Positions 1 to 6,381 of a stretch of DNA of 11,934 nt are shown piece after piece. Numbering within the stretch: position 1 is the first letter of the stretch; every line of letters begins with the position of its first letter. The notes beneath the pieces are model-generated. The model was not told where the DNA came from and ran no database searches. It worked only from the letters and a program-made list of their open reading frames with translations. This DNA is from an uncultured Methanomicrobiales archaeon (GTDB lineage Archaea; Thermoplasmatota; Thermoplasmata; Methanomassiliicoccales; Methanomethylophilaceae). The stretch lies in NCBI GenBank assembly GCA_946528255.1, contig CAMMYR010000007.1, positions 1 through 11,934 on the forward strand, written 5' to 3'. The position numbers and the translations under genes were made by a program.

Positions 1-1
1 C

Positions 2-490
2 GTCCCGGTGGACGAGGATTCCATCGGCGAGATCCTCAGGAGGGGCTTCGATGCCGTATCGGATGCCGTCAGCACACCCGTTTGCTTCCGCGCGCCGTAC
101 ATGGCCTGCAACGATGCTTTGCTGGATGCGGTGAAGGACCTGGGGATACGCCACGATTCTTCCTTCTATTCGGACGGGGTGCGGCCTCCCTACGCGCTCC
201 CCAACGGCATCACGGAGCACCCGGTCCCCAAAGGGAGGGACGGGTCCGGGAAGCCGATCGCAATGTACCTCTGGCCGCTCCACGAGGGCAGGCGCGATCC
301 CTCCGATTACATAGGGTTCGCATCCTCCGCGGATGGGGACCTCATAATCGCCGACCACACATGGCATATGGCGGAAAGGCGCAACGGGATATTGTCGGAA
401 GAAGAAAGGAAGGAAAATGTTTCGAGGACCAGGGATACCCTCGCGGGAATCCTGGACCTCGGTTTCGAACCGAACATCCTGGTTCGGTGA
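2..490 (+). CDS. Polysaccharide deacetylase (CE4 / NodB-like), C-terminal part
   Basis: The reading frame is already open at the window edge, so the N-terminus, including the metal-binding motifs expected in CE4 enzymes, lies upstream. The GTG at 8 is only an internal codon. The visible part has the family's RxPY motif (FRAPYMACNDALLDAVKDLG), where the Arg and the following helix line the active site, then the late histidine motif (LIIADHTWHM) and a closing stretch with a predicted helix and strand (ILDLGFEPNILV), as in NodB barrels. Members remove N- or O-acetyl groups from surface or secreted polysaccharides, and in archaea they often sit among glycan genes. Nothing upstream can be seen, so operon and substrate are unknown. 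The stop is TGA at 488-490. The 3' 180 bases overlap a convergent zinc-ribbon ORF. The family call is fairly sure; the substrate is not. Confidence 0.75.
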   Translation, partial: VPVDEDSIGEILRRGFDAVSDAVSTPVCFRAPYMACNDALLDAVKDLGIRHDSSFYSDGVRPPYALPNGITEHPVPKGRDGSGKPIAMYLWPLHEGRRDPSDYIGFASSADGDLIIADHTWHMAERRNGILSEEERKENVSRTRDTLAGILDLGFEPNILVR

Positions 491-585
491 GCCGTCTGAG
501 CCGATTCGAGGGCCTGCCCGCAGTTGGGGCAGAAGGCGAACGGGTTCAACGTCGAAATCTCGCAATTACAGTAGGCGCATCTCAT
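307..585 (-). CDS. Small zinc-ribbon protein, possibly truncated or extended (92 aa)
   Basis: The first 30 residues look like a real zinc ribbon: two CxxC knuckles (CAYC at residues 3-6 and CPNC at 19-22) separated by a 12-residue loop, followed by GQAL, as in archaeal rubredoxin-like or double-zinc-ribbon proteins. A TATA-like element at 611-619 lies about 26 nt upstream of the ATG at 585, so the mRNA would be leaderless or nearly so. From about residue 33 the frame runs antisense to the deacetylase for some 180 bases. That part is Ser/Arg-rich with no recognisable domain, so it may be read-through after loss of an original stop. It may bind zinc, and possibly nucleic acid or protein, but no specific role can be assigned. 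The N-terminus is credible; the full length is doubtful. Confidence 0.45.
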   Translation of the reverse strand: MRCAYCNCEISTLNPFAFCPNCGQALESAQTAHRTRMFGSKPRSRIPARVSLVLETFSFLSSSDNIPLRLSAICHVWSAIMRSPSAEDANPM

Positions 586-610
586 CGCCGATAGGGTATG
601 CGACGATGGG

Positions 611-619
611 ATTTAAGGG
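611..619 (-). promoter_or_regulatory. TATA box for the zinc-ribbon ORF
   Basis: On the minus strand this reads CTTAAATCC, about 26 nt upstream of the ATG at 585. That is the spacing expected for leaderless archaeal transcription. It is a weak match and is inferred from position. Confidence 0.35.
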
Positions 620-699
620 GTCGGTCATCACCATTCCGGGCATAAACTACTCTAACTTTGGTTGGATGAATTTCATTCGCACAGATGTGTCTGGCCATG

Positions 700-815
700 G
701 ACATCTACCATGTACGCGGTGACAATGGATGATCGATTGCGGACTGCATCCAATGTACAGAAATCTCCACTGGAAACAGTGGGGGGTATGGGTACCTCCG
801 GTAAGTCCGGAAAGG
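700..815 (+). ncRNA. Candidate small structured RNA in the gap at 586-860
   Basis: This gap holds no plausible gene but has a series of local helices. TGTAC (711-715) can pair with GTACA (755-759), enclosing TGGATG (726-731) with CATCCA (747-752). A 9-bp hairpin at 764-785 is capped by GAAA (773-776), a GNRA loop only if the plus strand is transcribed, and it includes two U-G pairs on that strand. A hairpin TCCGG-TAAGT-CCGGA at 797-811 extends by CC/GG (795-796 with 814-815) past a two-A bulge. No clear promoter is seen; ATAAACTA at 641-648 and the AT-rich patch at 611-618 are weak candidates. The ends are uncertain, and it could also be chance structure in GC-rich DNA. No known RNA class is recognised. 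Confidence 0.3.
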
Positions 816-821
816 CCATGG

Positions 822-850
822 AAAAAGGGATCCCCGCCCTCCCGGGCGGG
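822..850 (-). terminator. Intrinsic-type terminator of the HdeD-like gene
   Basis: A perfect 7-bp stem CCCGCCC (833-839) / GGGCGGG (844-850) has a 4-nt loop. Read on the minus strand it is followed by GATCCCTTTTTC, giving a T5 tract at 822-826. It begins 11 nt after the stop codon at 861-863. Confidence 0.6.
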
Positions 851-860
851 TAATGGATTT

Positions 861-1382
861 TCACTTGAGGGCCTTGGCGAGCCCGATCAGGCCGACGAGC
901 AGGAGGACGACTCCGCCCACCCTGATCAGGATGTCCGAGATGCTGCCGGCGTCGTCGACGAAGAGACCGACGATGATGCAGACACCGCACAGGAGCAGCA
1001 GGGCCGCCATGATGGTGTTGGCGGTGCTTGAGCCGGTATCCATGTCCAGGCCGATCTTCTCGCCGACCGATCCCAGCGCGAAGCCGAGCATGGGCAGGGC
1101 GCACAGTATCAGGATGATACCGACGATGATCTCCGCGATGGGAGTCCACGACAGGATCACGATGATGATACCCATTATTATCAGAATGAGGCCGCCCTTG
1201 AGGCTGTTGGTCTGCATAACGATCTCGAGGATTCCCACGAGGATCATGATGACTCCGGAGATCCAGAAGATCAGGTTGATGGACCCGTTTCCGAAGGCGA
1301 GCATGACGATACCGATGAGGACGTACATCAGCGCGAGCAGGATGGAGTCCCCAGTGATCGCTTCCTTTATGGTTTTAGCCAT
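861..1382 (-). CDS. HdeD/DUF308-like six-helix membrane protein
   Basis: This 173-residue protein is almost entirely hydrophobic. Likely transmembrane segments lie near residues 13-30, 36-56, 62-79, 82-104, 121-142 and 149-170, with one longer polar loop at 105-120 (GEKIGLDMDTGSST). Six short helices in about 170-190 residues with many Gly, Ile and Leu match the DUF308/HdeD family. HdeD is an acid-resistance membrane protein in enterobacteria, but the archaeal members have no proven function. The ATG at 1382 is preceded by a good Shine-Dalgarno (CAGGTGAT, 4 nt away) and by a TATA box at 1414-1423. It appears to be a single-gene transcript ending at the hairpin at 822-850. Sequence alone cannot tell a structural stress protein from a small transporter. 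Confidence 0.7.
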   Translation of the reverse strand: MAKTIKEAITGDSILLALMYVLIGIVMLAFGNGSINLIFWISGVIMILVGILEIVMQTNSLKGGLILIIMGIIIVILSWTPIAEIIVGIILILCALPMLGFALGSVGEKIGLDMDTGSSTANTIMAALLLLCGVCIIVGLFVDDAGSISDILIRVGGVVLLLVGLIGLAKALK

Positions 1383-1413
1383 ATAATCACCTGATTCTGT
1401 GATTGCTGGAGTG

Positions 1414-1423
1414 GTTATTATAG
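1414..1423 (-). promoter_or_regulatory. TATA box of the HdeD-like gene
   Basis: On the minus strand this reads CTATAATAAC. It lies 32-41 nt upstream of the ATG at 1382, giving a short leader that can hold the GGTGAT ribosome-binding site. Confidence 0.55.
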
Positions 1424-1473
1424 GTAACCCGCGGGAAAGCTGGTAAGTCCGGCCGCCGCGGGCCCCGTGAACC

Positions 1474-1480
1474 TATTTAT
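1474..1480 (+). promoter_or_regulatory. TATA box of rlmE (leaderless)
   Basis: TATTTAT is centred 27 nt upstream of the ATG at 1504, and no Shine-Dalgarno lies between. This fits a leaderless archaeal mRNA that starts at or next to the initiation codon. Confidence 0.6.
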
Positions 1481-1503
1481 CCTTAATCCGCATCGTAAAG
1501 CCC

Positions 1504-2214
1504 ATGGCAGACCTGCACGACCGCTGGGTCGCGGAGAGGAGGAACGAGCACTACTACAAGCTCGCCAAGAAGCTGAACTACCGCTCCAGGGCATCCTTCA
1601 AGCTGATCCAGATAGACAACCGCTTCGGCATATTCCAGCCGGGCGACGCGGTGGTCGACCTCGGCGCATGCCCCGGGGGATGGCTGCAGGTGGCGCAGGA
1701 GCGCACATGGCCCGAAGGGAAGGTCATCGGCGTCGACCTGAGGTACATCAAGCCCCTGGAGGGCGTGGAGACCTTCGTCGGCGACATAACCGAGGACTCC
1801 ACCATGATCGAGCTGCTCCGCAGGTTCGGGGGGAAGGCCGATGTCGTATTGTCCGATATGGCCCCGAACATCGCAGGCCATTATTCCATGGACCATGCCA
1901 GGTCCATCAACCTCTGCATGTACGCCGTGGACGTCTGCGACCGCATCCTCAAGAAGGACGGCAAGCTGGTCATGAAGGTCTTCATGGGCGACATGTTCGA
2001 TTCCCTCATGGCGGAACTGGAGAAGAGGTTCCAGTCCGTCAAGGTCCATTCCCCGGATGCGTCCAGGGACACCTCTTCGGAAGTGTACGTGATCTGCCAG
2101 GGCTTCCTGGCCAAGGAGAACGTGGACCTCAAGATGCCGGAGGAACCGGAGAAGAAGAGGGACTTCAAGGCCAAGGGCGGAGTGTTCCGAAATCCTGCCT
2201 TTCTAGATAATTGA
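1504..2214 (+). CDS. rlmE: 23S rRNA (uridine-2'-O-) methyltransferase RlmE/FtsJ
   Basis: This 236-residue Rossmann-fold methyltransferase of the RrmJ/FtsJ family uses S-adenosylmethionine to methylate a ribose 2'-OH in the peptidyl-transferase region of 23S rRNA. The K-D-K-E catalytic tetrad is visible: K33 (RSRASFKL), D118 (VLSDMAPN), K158 (LVMKVFMG) and E193 (TSSEVYV). The SAM-binding motif I is VDLGACPGGW at 51-60, followed by the acidic strand end VDLRYIKPL at 77-85. The length matches the catalytic domain plus a charged tail (209-236). There is no C-terminal TRAM domain, which some euryarchaeal RlmE proteins carry. The transcript is probably leaderless from the TATA at 1474. It converges on rpl11 with a shared hairpin terminator between them. 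The family assignment is firm; the exact target base is by analogy with E. coli U2552. Confidence 0.93.
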   Translation: MADLHDRWVAERRNEHYYKLAKKLNYRSRASFKLIQIDNRFGIFQPGDAVVDLGACPGGWLQVAQERTWPEGKVIGVDLRYIKPLEGVETFVGDITEDSTMIELLRRFGGKADVVLSDMAPNIAGHYSMDHARSINLCMYAVDVCDRILKKDGKLVMKVFMGDMFDSLMAELEKRFQSVKVHSPDASRDTSSEVYVICQGFLAKENVDLKMPEEPEKKRDFKAKGGVFRNPAFLDN

Positions 2215-2226
2215 GAAAAGAAAGAT

Positions 2227-2242
2227 CGGGGCCGGAGCCCCG
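2227..2242. terminator. Bidirectional terminator between rlmE and rpl11
   Basis: A perfect 6-bp stem CGGGGC (2227-2232) / GCCCCG (2237-2242) has the loop CGGA. On the plus strand a T-rich stretch follows (TTGATAGTTTGTTTC). On the minus strand ATCTTTCTTTTC follows. It lies in the 41-nt gap between two convergent genes and can serve both. Confidence 0.6.
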
Positions 2243-2255
2243 TTGATAGTTTGTT

Positions 2256-2726
2256 TCAGCAGAGCTGCGCGTCGTACTCGCCGGCGCGAACAGCCGCCTG
2301 GAAGTCCTTGGGGTTCTTGCCGTCGATGGTGACTCCGGCGGAGACGCAGTTTCCTGCGACCTCCATGACCCTGGCCTTCATGTCTGCACCCAGCAGGTCG
2401 TCCGCCTTCATGTCGGCGATCTTCTTGGCCTGCTCGATGGTCAGGTTACCGACCTTCTCGGTCTTGGGGTTGTGGGCTCCGCCCTCGACTCCCAGCTCTC
2501 CCTTGATCAGGTCGAACATGGGAGGGGTTCCGATCTTGATGTCGAACGACTTGTCGTCGTTGATCAGGATCTTGACGGGGACCTTCATTCCGGCGAAAGC
2601 CTTGGTCTTATCGTTGATCGCAGTAACGACCTGGCCGATGTTGACCCCTTTGGGGCCGAGCGTGGATCCGAGGGGACCGGCGTTGGCCTTGCCCCCATCA
2701 ACCAATATCTCAACAGTGTCTACCAT
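2256..2726 (-). CDS. rpl11: Large subunit ribosomal protein uL11 (archaeal L11)
   Basis: This is archaeal L11, which binds the GTPase-associated centre of 23S rRNA and anchors the stalk. The N-terminal domain begins VDTVEILVDGGKANAGPLGSTLGPKGVNIGQVV, with the conserved Gly/Pro-rich loop. The C-terminal RNA-binding domain follows from about residue 68, with GNLTIEQAKKIADMK and later AGNCVSAGVTIDGKNP. Length is 156 residues, normal for archaea. I chose the ATG at 2726 over the in-frame GTG nine bases upstream (2735): GTGAT lies 4 nt and AGGAG 11 nt before the ATG, both overlapping the end of spt5, and homologues start at MVDTVE-like sequences. It is the last gene of secE-spt5-rpl11, five bases after the spt5 stop, so coupled translation is likely. 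The usual L1-L10-L12 genes do not follow. Confidence 0.95.
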   Translation of the reverse strand: MVDTVEILVDGGKANAGPLGSTLGPKGVNIGQVVTAINDKTKAFAGMKVPVKILINDDKSFDIKIGTPPMFDLIKGELGVEGGAHNPKTEKVGNLTIEQAKKIADMKADDLLGADMKARVMEVAGNCVSAGVTIDGKNPKDFQAAVRAGEYDAQLC

Positions 2727-2731
2727 TGTAA

Positions 2732-3562
2732 TCACTTCTCCTTTTCAAGCACCCTCACGCTGTCTCCTTTGACAGTGACGGGTATGGGGACCATAGCCTC
2801 GATGAGCTCAACGGTGATCTCCTCCTTGCTCTGGTCGATCTGCTGCACCCTTGCCTTCTCACCCTTGAACGGACCGTTGACGAGTTCGACGATGTCGCCC
2901 TCGACGATCCCTATGACCGCGGAGACGGGTGTGAGGTAGGCGCTGATATCATCAATAGTGGTCTGCTTGCCTGGATCGTCGGATTCGACGAAGGACCTGG
3001 CCTTCTTGATGTCCCTGCCCTTCTCGCGGACGCGCTCCGTGTTCATCCCTTCGACGAACACGTAGCCCCTGAGGCCCTGGGGGCTCAGGATGGCGTAGAT
3101 GTCCTTGACCTTGGTGTCGGCTTTCGCCTTAGCGTACAGGTCCAGGACGACGCTCTTCTCCTGATCCATCTGGGTCTTGAGAATCATAATCGACTGCTGA
3201 GCGACCGCCTTGAAACTGATGGATGCGCTGTCCGGACCGTCGGAGAATGTGACCTCGACGGTGACGTTGTCATCGTACCTGGCGCCGCTGGGGCACTCGA
3301 CGACGAGCCTCATCTCCTTGGCCTTGTTGCCCGGGAGCTTGATGCTCGCGCTGCTGCTGCTTGTGAAATTCGAGAATATCTCGGAGCCCGCATCGTGGAG
3401 GCTGACCTCCCAGTCGGGCGCGTTGCTCGCATCCGGTCCCGCGACCACGGAGAACGTCGCGCTCACGGAATCCGAATCGGATGCTACGGTGAAAGGCCAC
3501 TCGACCTTCCCTCCGGCGGACACCTTCATCAAGGGGGTCTCGCCGCTTATCTGTATGGACAT
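2732..3562 (-). CDS. spt5: Transcription elongation factor Spt5 (NusG) with a novel N-terminal beta domain
   Basis: The C-terminal 150 residues are a standard archaeal Spt5. The NGN domain (about 125-210) begins IMILKTQMDQEKSVV and contains YAILSPQGLRGYVFVEG. The KOW domain (218-260) contains GDIVELVNGPFKGEKARV and VELIEAMVPIPVTV. Spt5 binds the RNA polymerase clamp with Spt4 to aid elongation and couple transcription to translation. The odd part is residues 1-124: a Ser/Asp-rich region of alternating hydrophobic residues resembling an Ig-like or CARDB/NEW3-type beta sandwich (for example EMRLVVECPSG, NVTVEVTFSDG, ASISFKAVAQ). Archaeal Spt5 is usually only about 145-160 aa. The frame is continuous. 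The ATG at 3562 has GGGGTG upstream, and no comparably placed start exists near the NGN domain. It lies 15 nt after secE and 5 nt before rpl11. Confidence 0.9.
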   Translation of the reverse strand: MSIQISGETPLMKVSAGGKVEWPFTVASDSDSVSATFSVVAGPDASNAPDWEVSLHDAGSEIFSNFTSSSSASIKLPGNKAKEMRLVVECPSGARYDDNVTVEVTFSDGPDSASISFKAVAQQSIMILKTQMDQEKSVVLDLYAKAKADTKVKDIYAILSPQGLRGYVFVEGMNTERVREKGRDIKKARSFVESDDPGKQTTIDDISAYLTPVSAVIGIVEGDIVELVNGPFKGEKARVQQIDQSKEEITVELIEAMVPIPVTVKGDSVRVLEKEK

Positions 3563-3577
3563 GGTTGCACCCCGGTA

Positions 3578-3802
3578 TCAGAAATATCTGGGCAGTACGT
3601 CCATGATCCACCAGATGGCGAATCCCACGGCTCCGATCAGGATGATTCCGAGTCCGGTGATGTACATGGTCTTGACGTACTCCTCCCTGCTGGGCGTGCG
3701 CGCCATCTTCAGAATCCTTCCGTACCTTCCCTTCCCGAATCCGCGGGCCTTGGTCTCGAACTCCTCCTGGAATTCGTATGCCGCTGAGTCTTCATCTGCC
3801 AT
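3578..3802 (-). CDS. secE: Preprotein translocase subunit SecE (Sec61-gamma)
   Basis: This 74-residue single-span protein clamps the SecY channel in the cytoplasmic membrane. The amphipathic helix before the membrane (KMARTPSREEYVKT, residues 32-45) is the family signature, followed by one transmembrane helix (about 46-68, YITGLGIILIGAVGFAIWWI). The N-terminal 30 residues are an acidic then basic extension. I chose the ATG at 3802 because GGAG lies 9 nt upstream and the only upstream alternative is a TTG at 3817. It is the first gene of the secE-spt5-rpl11 operon, an order well conserved in archaea, and is transcribed from the AT-rich promoter near 3890 with a leader of about 65 nt. The identification rests on both sequence and context. 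Confidence 0.9.
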   Translation of the reverse strand: MADEDSAAYEFQEEFETKARGFGKGRYGRILKMARTPSREEYVKTMYITGLGIILIGAVGFAIWWIMDVLPRYF

Positions 3803-3889
3803 AGTATCGTTCTCCAAGCTTTAGCAGTCTGCGGTCCTCGTTACCACTGAAGGATAACAAGCGCAGAATGACCCCTTTAACTTAATGTT

Positions 3890-3899
3890 AATTATAAAG
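3890..3899 (-). promoter_or_regulatory. Promoter of the secE-spt5-rpl11 operon
   Basis: The minus strand reads CTTTATAATTAAC here, a good archaeal TATA box in an AT-rich island. The start site would be near 3868, giving a leader of about 65 nt before the secE ATG. A second AT-rich stretch (AAGTTAAAGG, 3873-3882) is an alternative. Confidence 0.55.
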
Positions 3900-3942
3900 G
3901 TTTCTGAGCCGCGCACGGTGATGGACGCGCGGGCGCTCTATT

Positions 3943-3950
3943 CTTTATAC
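3943..3950 (+). promoter_or_regulatory. TATA box of the LRR-ABC operon (leaderless)
   Basis: CTTTATAC is centred about 27 nt upstream of the ATG at 3974, with no Shine-Dalgarno between. The operon's first mRNA therefore probably begins at the start codon. It is divergent from the secE promoter about 50 bp away. Confidence 0.55.
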
Positions 3951-3973
3951 GGGCAATCGCCTTCGGTAGCCAT

Positions 3974-5557
3974 ATGATAGCCCGCGTCCTCCCCCCGCTG
4001 CTGTTCATCGCGGCCGTCCTGGCTTTCGCCTCGGCCGCCGACGGGTCGGATTCCGATGACAGGGTCTTCACGGAGGGGGACTTCGAGTACATGCTCATCG
4101 GCGAGGAGGCGGTGGAGGTCAGTGAATACGCCCCCGTGGAGAGCAGGGCGTCCGTCGAGATCCCCGCGTACGTCGCACACGAGGGCACCGAGTACGTCGT
4201 CGTCGGGATCGGCTGCATCTTCAACAACGAGGGCATCACATCGGTGAGCATCCCGGAATTTGTCTCCTGGATAGACTATCCGGGAGTGGCCTTCAGCGGG
4301 AGCGGCATCGAGGAGATAAAGGTCGATCCGTCGAACCGTTATTTCGAATCGGTAGACGGCATCCTCTTCGACGACAAGATGCGCGAGATCCTGAGGTACC
4401 CCTGCGGGAAGGCGGGGGACGGCTACGCCGTGCCGGACAGCGTCGTCATCGTGGGGGAATCCGCGTTCTCCGGGGCCCGCCTCAAGTCGGTGGACATCCC
4501 CTACGGCGTGATGGAGATCGGCGGATCCGCATTCTACGGGTGCTCGGAGCTGTACTCGCTCAACAACATCGGGGAGTACAATGTGCTCCCGCAATCCCTG
4601 ACGGTGATGGAGCCCATGGCGTTCTACGGCTGCGCCAAGCTGAAATCGCTGATCCTGTCCTCGAACCTGAAGGTCATCGGCGAATTCTCCTTCCAAGGGT
4701 CGGGAATCACATCCATCACCATACCCGGTTCCGTCCTGTCCATCGGAGTCGGCGCGTTCGCATCGTGCGAGGACCTCGCGGAGCTGGAATCGGACGGCAC
4801 CAGGTACGAATCCATCGACGGCTCGCTGTACGAGGTCCAGGGAGATGGGCTCGCGCTGATCGCATACCCTGCGGGCAACCCCGCGGAGGTGTTCATCCCC
4901 CCGGAGAAGATGTCCGATATCGAGAGCTACGCCTTCAGCGGCGCGGTGCACCTCAAGGAGGTCATGCTCCCCAAGACCATGACCGCCCTGGACTTCGGGT
5001 CGTTCATCGACTGCCGCTCCCTGGAGAGGATAGACCTGTCCAACGTGGCCGTCATCGGCACCGGGGCGTTCCTGGGATGCGAGAACCTGAAGGAGATCGT
5101 CTTCGGGGAATCCCTCTACAGCATCGAATCCATGGCCCTCAGCGGGATCGCCGCGGAGGAGATCTCGCTACCGTCCTCCCTGCGCCTGGTGGAGATCGGG
5201 GCGTTCCGCTCCAGCCCGAATCTGAGGACGGTCGCCTTCGGGGAAGACTGCAAGGCGGAGATCGGCGCGGGCGCATTCCTGGAATGCCTCAGCCTGGAGC
5301 AGATAGAATTCCACGGGGACGGCATAGTGCTCGACGAGAATTCGCTGGACATCGGGACCAAGGATAACCCGATGACCGTGACGATAATCAAGGACAAGGG
5401 CCTGGATATCCCGGAGGATGCCGCGGGCGAATACACCGAATTGGACGTCCGCAACTGGGGCGAGCGCCCCTATCCGTACGAGAACTTCATCGGCGTCGCC
5501 ATATGCATACTCGTCCTGCTGGGCATCATATGGCTGTTCAGGGGGGTCCGATCTTGA
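3974..5557 (+). CDS. BspA-type leucine-rich-repeat surface protein with membrane anchor
   Basis: This 527-residue protein is exported. A hydrophobic signal peptide (residues 3-21, likely cleavage after ASA) precedes an acidic mature region, and a single transmembrane helix (about 504-523, IGVAICILVLLGIIWLF) with a basic tail (RGVRS) ends it. Between them lie about 12 LRR_5/BspA-like repeats with the recurring pattern IxxxAFxGCxxLxxIxLPxxLxxI, for example FYGCSELYSL, FYGCAKLKSL, FASCEDLAEL, FIDCRSLERI, FLGCENLKEI and FLECLSLEQI. Two short inserts (FESVDGILFDD and YESIDGSLYEV) are also typical of the family. BspA repeats form extended solenoids that mediate adhesion in gut bacteria and gut methanogens. 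The ligand here is unknown. The stop overlaps the start of the permease gene (TTGA), so the three genes are coupled. The function of displaying a binding surface is inferred. Confidence 0.85.
   Translation: MIARVLPPLLFIAAVLAFASAADGSDSDDRVFTEGDFEYMLIGEEAVEVSEYAPVESRASVEIPAYVAHEGTEYVVVGIGCIFNNEGITSVSIPEFVSWIDYPGVAFSGSGIEEIKVDPSNRYFESVDGILFDDKMREILRYPCGKAGDGYAVPDSVVIVGESAFSGARLKSVDIPYGVMEIGGSAFYGCSELYSLNNIGEYNVLPQSLTVMEPMAFYGCAKLKSLILSSNLKVIGEFSFQGSGITSITIPGSVLSIGVGAFASCEDLAELESDGTRYESIDGSLYEVQGDGLALIAYPAGNPAEVFIPPEKMSDIESYAFSGAVHLKEVMLPKTMTALDFGSFIDCRSLERIDLSNVAVIGTGAFLGCENLKEIVFGESLYSIESMALSGIAAEEISLPSSLRLVEIGAFRSSPNLRTVAFGEDCKAEIGAGAFLECLSLEQIEFHGDGIVLDENSLDIGTKDNPMTVTIIKDKGLDIPEDAAGEYTELDVRNWGERPYPYENFIGVAICILVLLGIIWLFRGVRS
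5541..5546 (+). promoter_or_regulatory. Ribosome-binding site setting a TTG start for the permease
   Basis: GGGGGG lies 7 nt upstream of the TTG at 5554, which shares bases with the LRR gene's TGA stop (TTGA). The next ATG (5572) has no such site, so TTG is preferred. Confidence 0.5.
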
Positions 5558-6381
5558 ACCTCATATCCCGCATGGCCGAGTCGGTGAGGGACGTCCGCGA
5601 CAACAAGACCGTCCTGATGGCGATGATCAGGAGGAACACCGCCGGCCGCTACAAGAGCTCCTATGTGGGATTCATCTGGCACATGCTCCTGCCCATCCTG
5701 ATGATAGCCGTCCTCACCATCACTTTCACATACATCAGGCCCCGCCCCCTGGAGGATTTCTGGATCTACCTGAGCGCCGGGATGTTCCCCGTGACGTTCA
5801 TATCCAGCAGCCTCAGGGGGAGGGCCATAATCTCCAATTCGAAGTACATCACCAAGATGAAGATGCCCAGGGAGATAGTCGTCATTTCATCGGTCGTGAC
5901 GGATTTCCTGGCCGTGGTCTTCGCCTACATGTTCATCATCATAATCATCATGCTCTCGGGGCAGCCGGTCTACTGGCCGGGCTTCCTCATGCTCCCGGTG
6001 GAGCTGTTCCTGATGCTGGTGTTCGCCCTGGGATGCTCCTTCCTGATATCCACGGTCACGGTGTTCGTGAAGGATGTGGGGTACCTGATGAGCATCCTCA
6101 TGAGGCTGGTCATCTGGATCACGCCCACCTTCTTCCTGGCCAGCGAGGCCAAGGGCATCCTGGACACCATCGTCTGGTACAATCCCTTCACCTACTACGT
6201 GGAGACCTTCCACGACATCATCTACTACGGCACGTTCCCGCACCTGGAGTACCTGGCTCTCAGCGCGATACTGGCGGTCGTCATGCTCCTGATAGGCTGC
6301 TACGTGTTCTTCCGCTACGAGAAGCGGTTCCCGGAGGTGCTGCGATGGAGGATGATATCGTCATCAGGATCAGGGGCATGA
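5554..6381 (+). CDS. ABC-2 type permease, polysaccharide/teichoic-type exporter (Wzm/TagG-like)
   Basis: This 275-residue membrane protein is the channel subunit of an ABC-2 exporter that moves lipid-linked or surface glycopolymers outward. An N-terminal cytoplasmic interface helix with the family pattern RRNTAGRYKSSYVGFIWHML (about 27-46) precedes roughly six membrane segments, including LLPILMIAVLTITFTYI, FLAVVFAYMFIIIIIML, LFLMLVFALGCSFLIS and LSAILAVVMLLIGCYVFF. The conserved WYNPFTYYVETFHDIIYYG loop before the last helix is a hallmark of Wzm, TagG and KpsM proteins. The start is taken as TTG at 5554, overlapping the LRR stop; ATG 5572 is the alternative. The last 12 residues are read across the start of the ATPase gene (37-nt overlap). 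The transported polymer cannot be told from sequence. Confidence 0.85.
   Translation: MNLISRMAESVRDVRDNKTVLMAMIRRNTAGRYKSSYVGFIWHMLLPILMIAVLTITFTYIRPRPLEDFWIYLSAGMFPVTFISSSLRGRAIISNSKYITKMKMPREIVVISSVVTDFLAVVFAYMFIIIIIMLSGQPVYWPGFLMLPVELFLMLVFALGCSFLISTVTVFVKDVGYLMSILMRLVIWITPTFFLASEAKGILDTIVWYNPFTYYVETFHDIIYYGTFPHLEYLALSAILAVVMLLIGCYVFFRYEKRFPEVLRWRMISSSGSGA
6333..6339 (+). promoter_or_regulatory. Strong Shine-Dalgarno fixing the ATPase start
   Basis: GGAGGTG lies five bases before the ATG at 6345, inside the 3' end of the permease gene. It decides the start of the ATPase-Sel1 gene, whose frame is open much further upstream (from 5418) as a shadow of the permease. Confidence 0.75.

Noticed and set aside
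673..1386. ORFs overlapping the HdeD-like gene (673-1149 on the minus strand, 853-1386 on the plus strand)
   Set aside because: Both are alternative-frame shadows with repetitive Arg/His-rich or Met/Ile-rich composition. The DUF308-like frame has the promoter, ribosome-binding site and terminator.
3803..3817. Upstream TTG start for SecE
   Set aside because: ATG at 3802 has GGAG nine bases upstream. The extra five residues are not expected in the family.
5503..5553. ATG at 5503 as the permease start
   Set aside because: It lies in the coding sequence for the LRR protein's membrane anchor, has no ribosome-binding site, and would add 17 residues not seen in the family.
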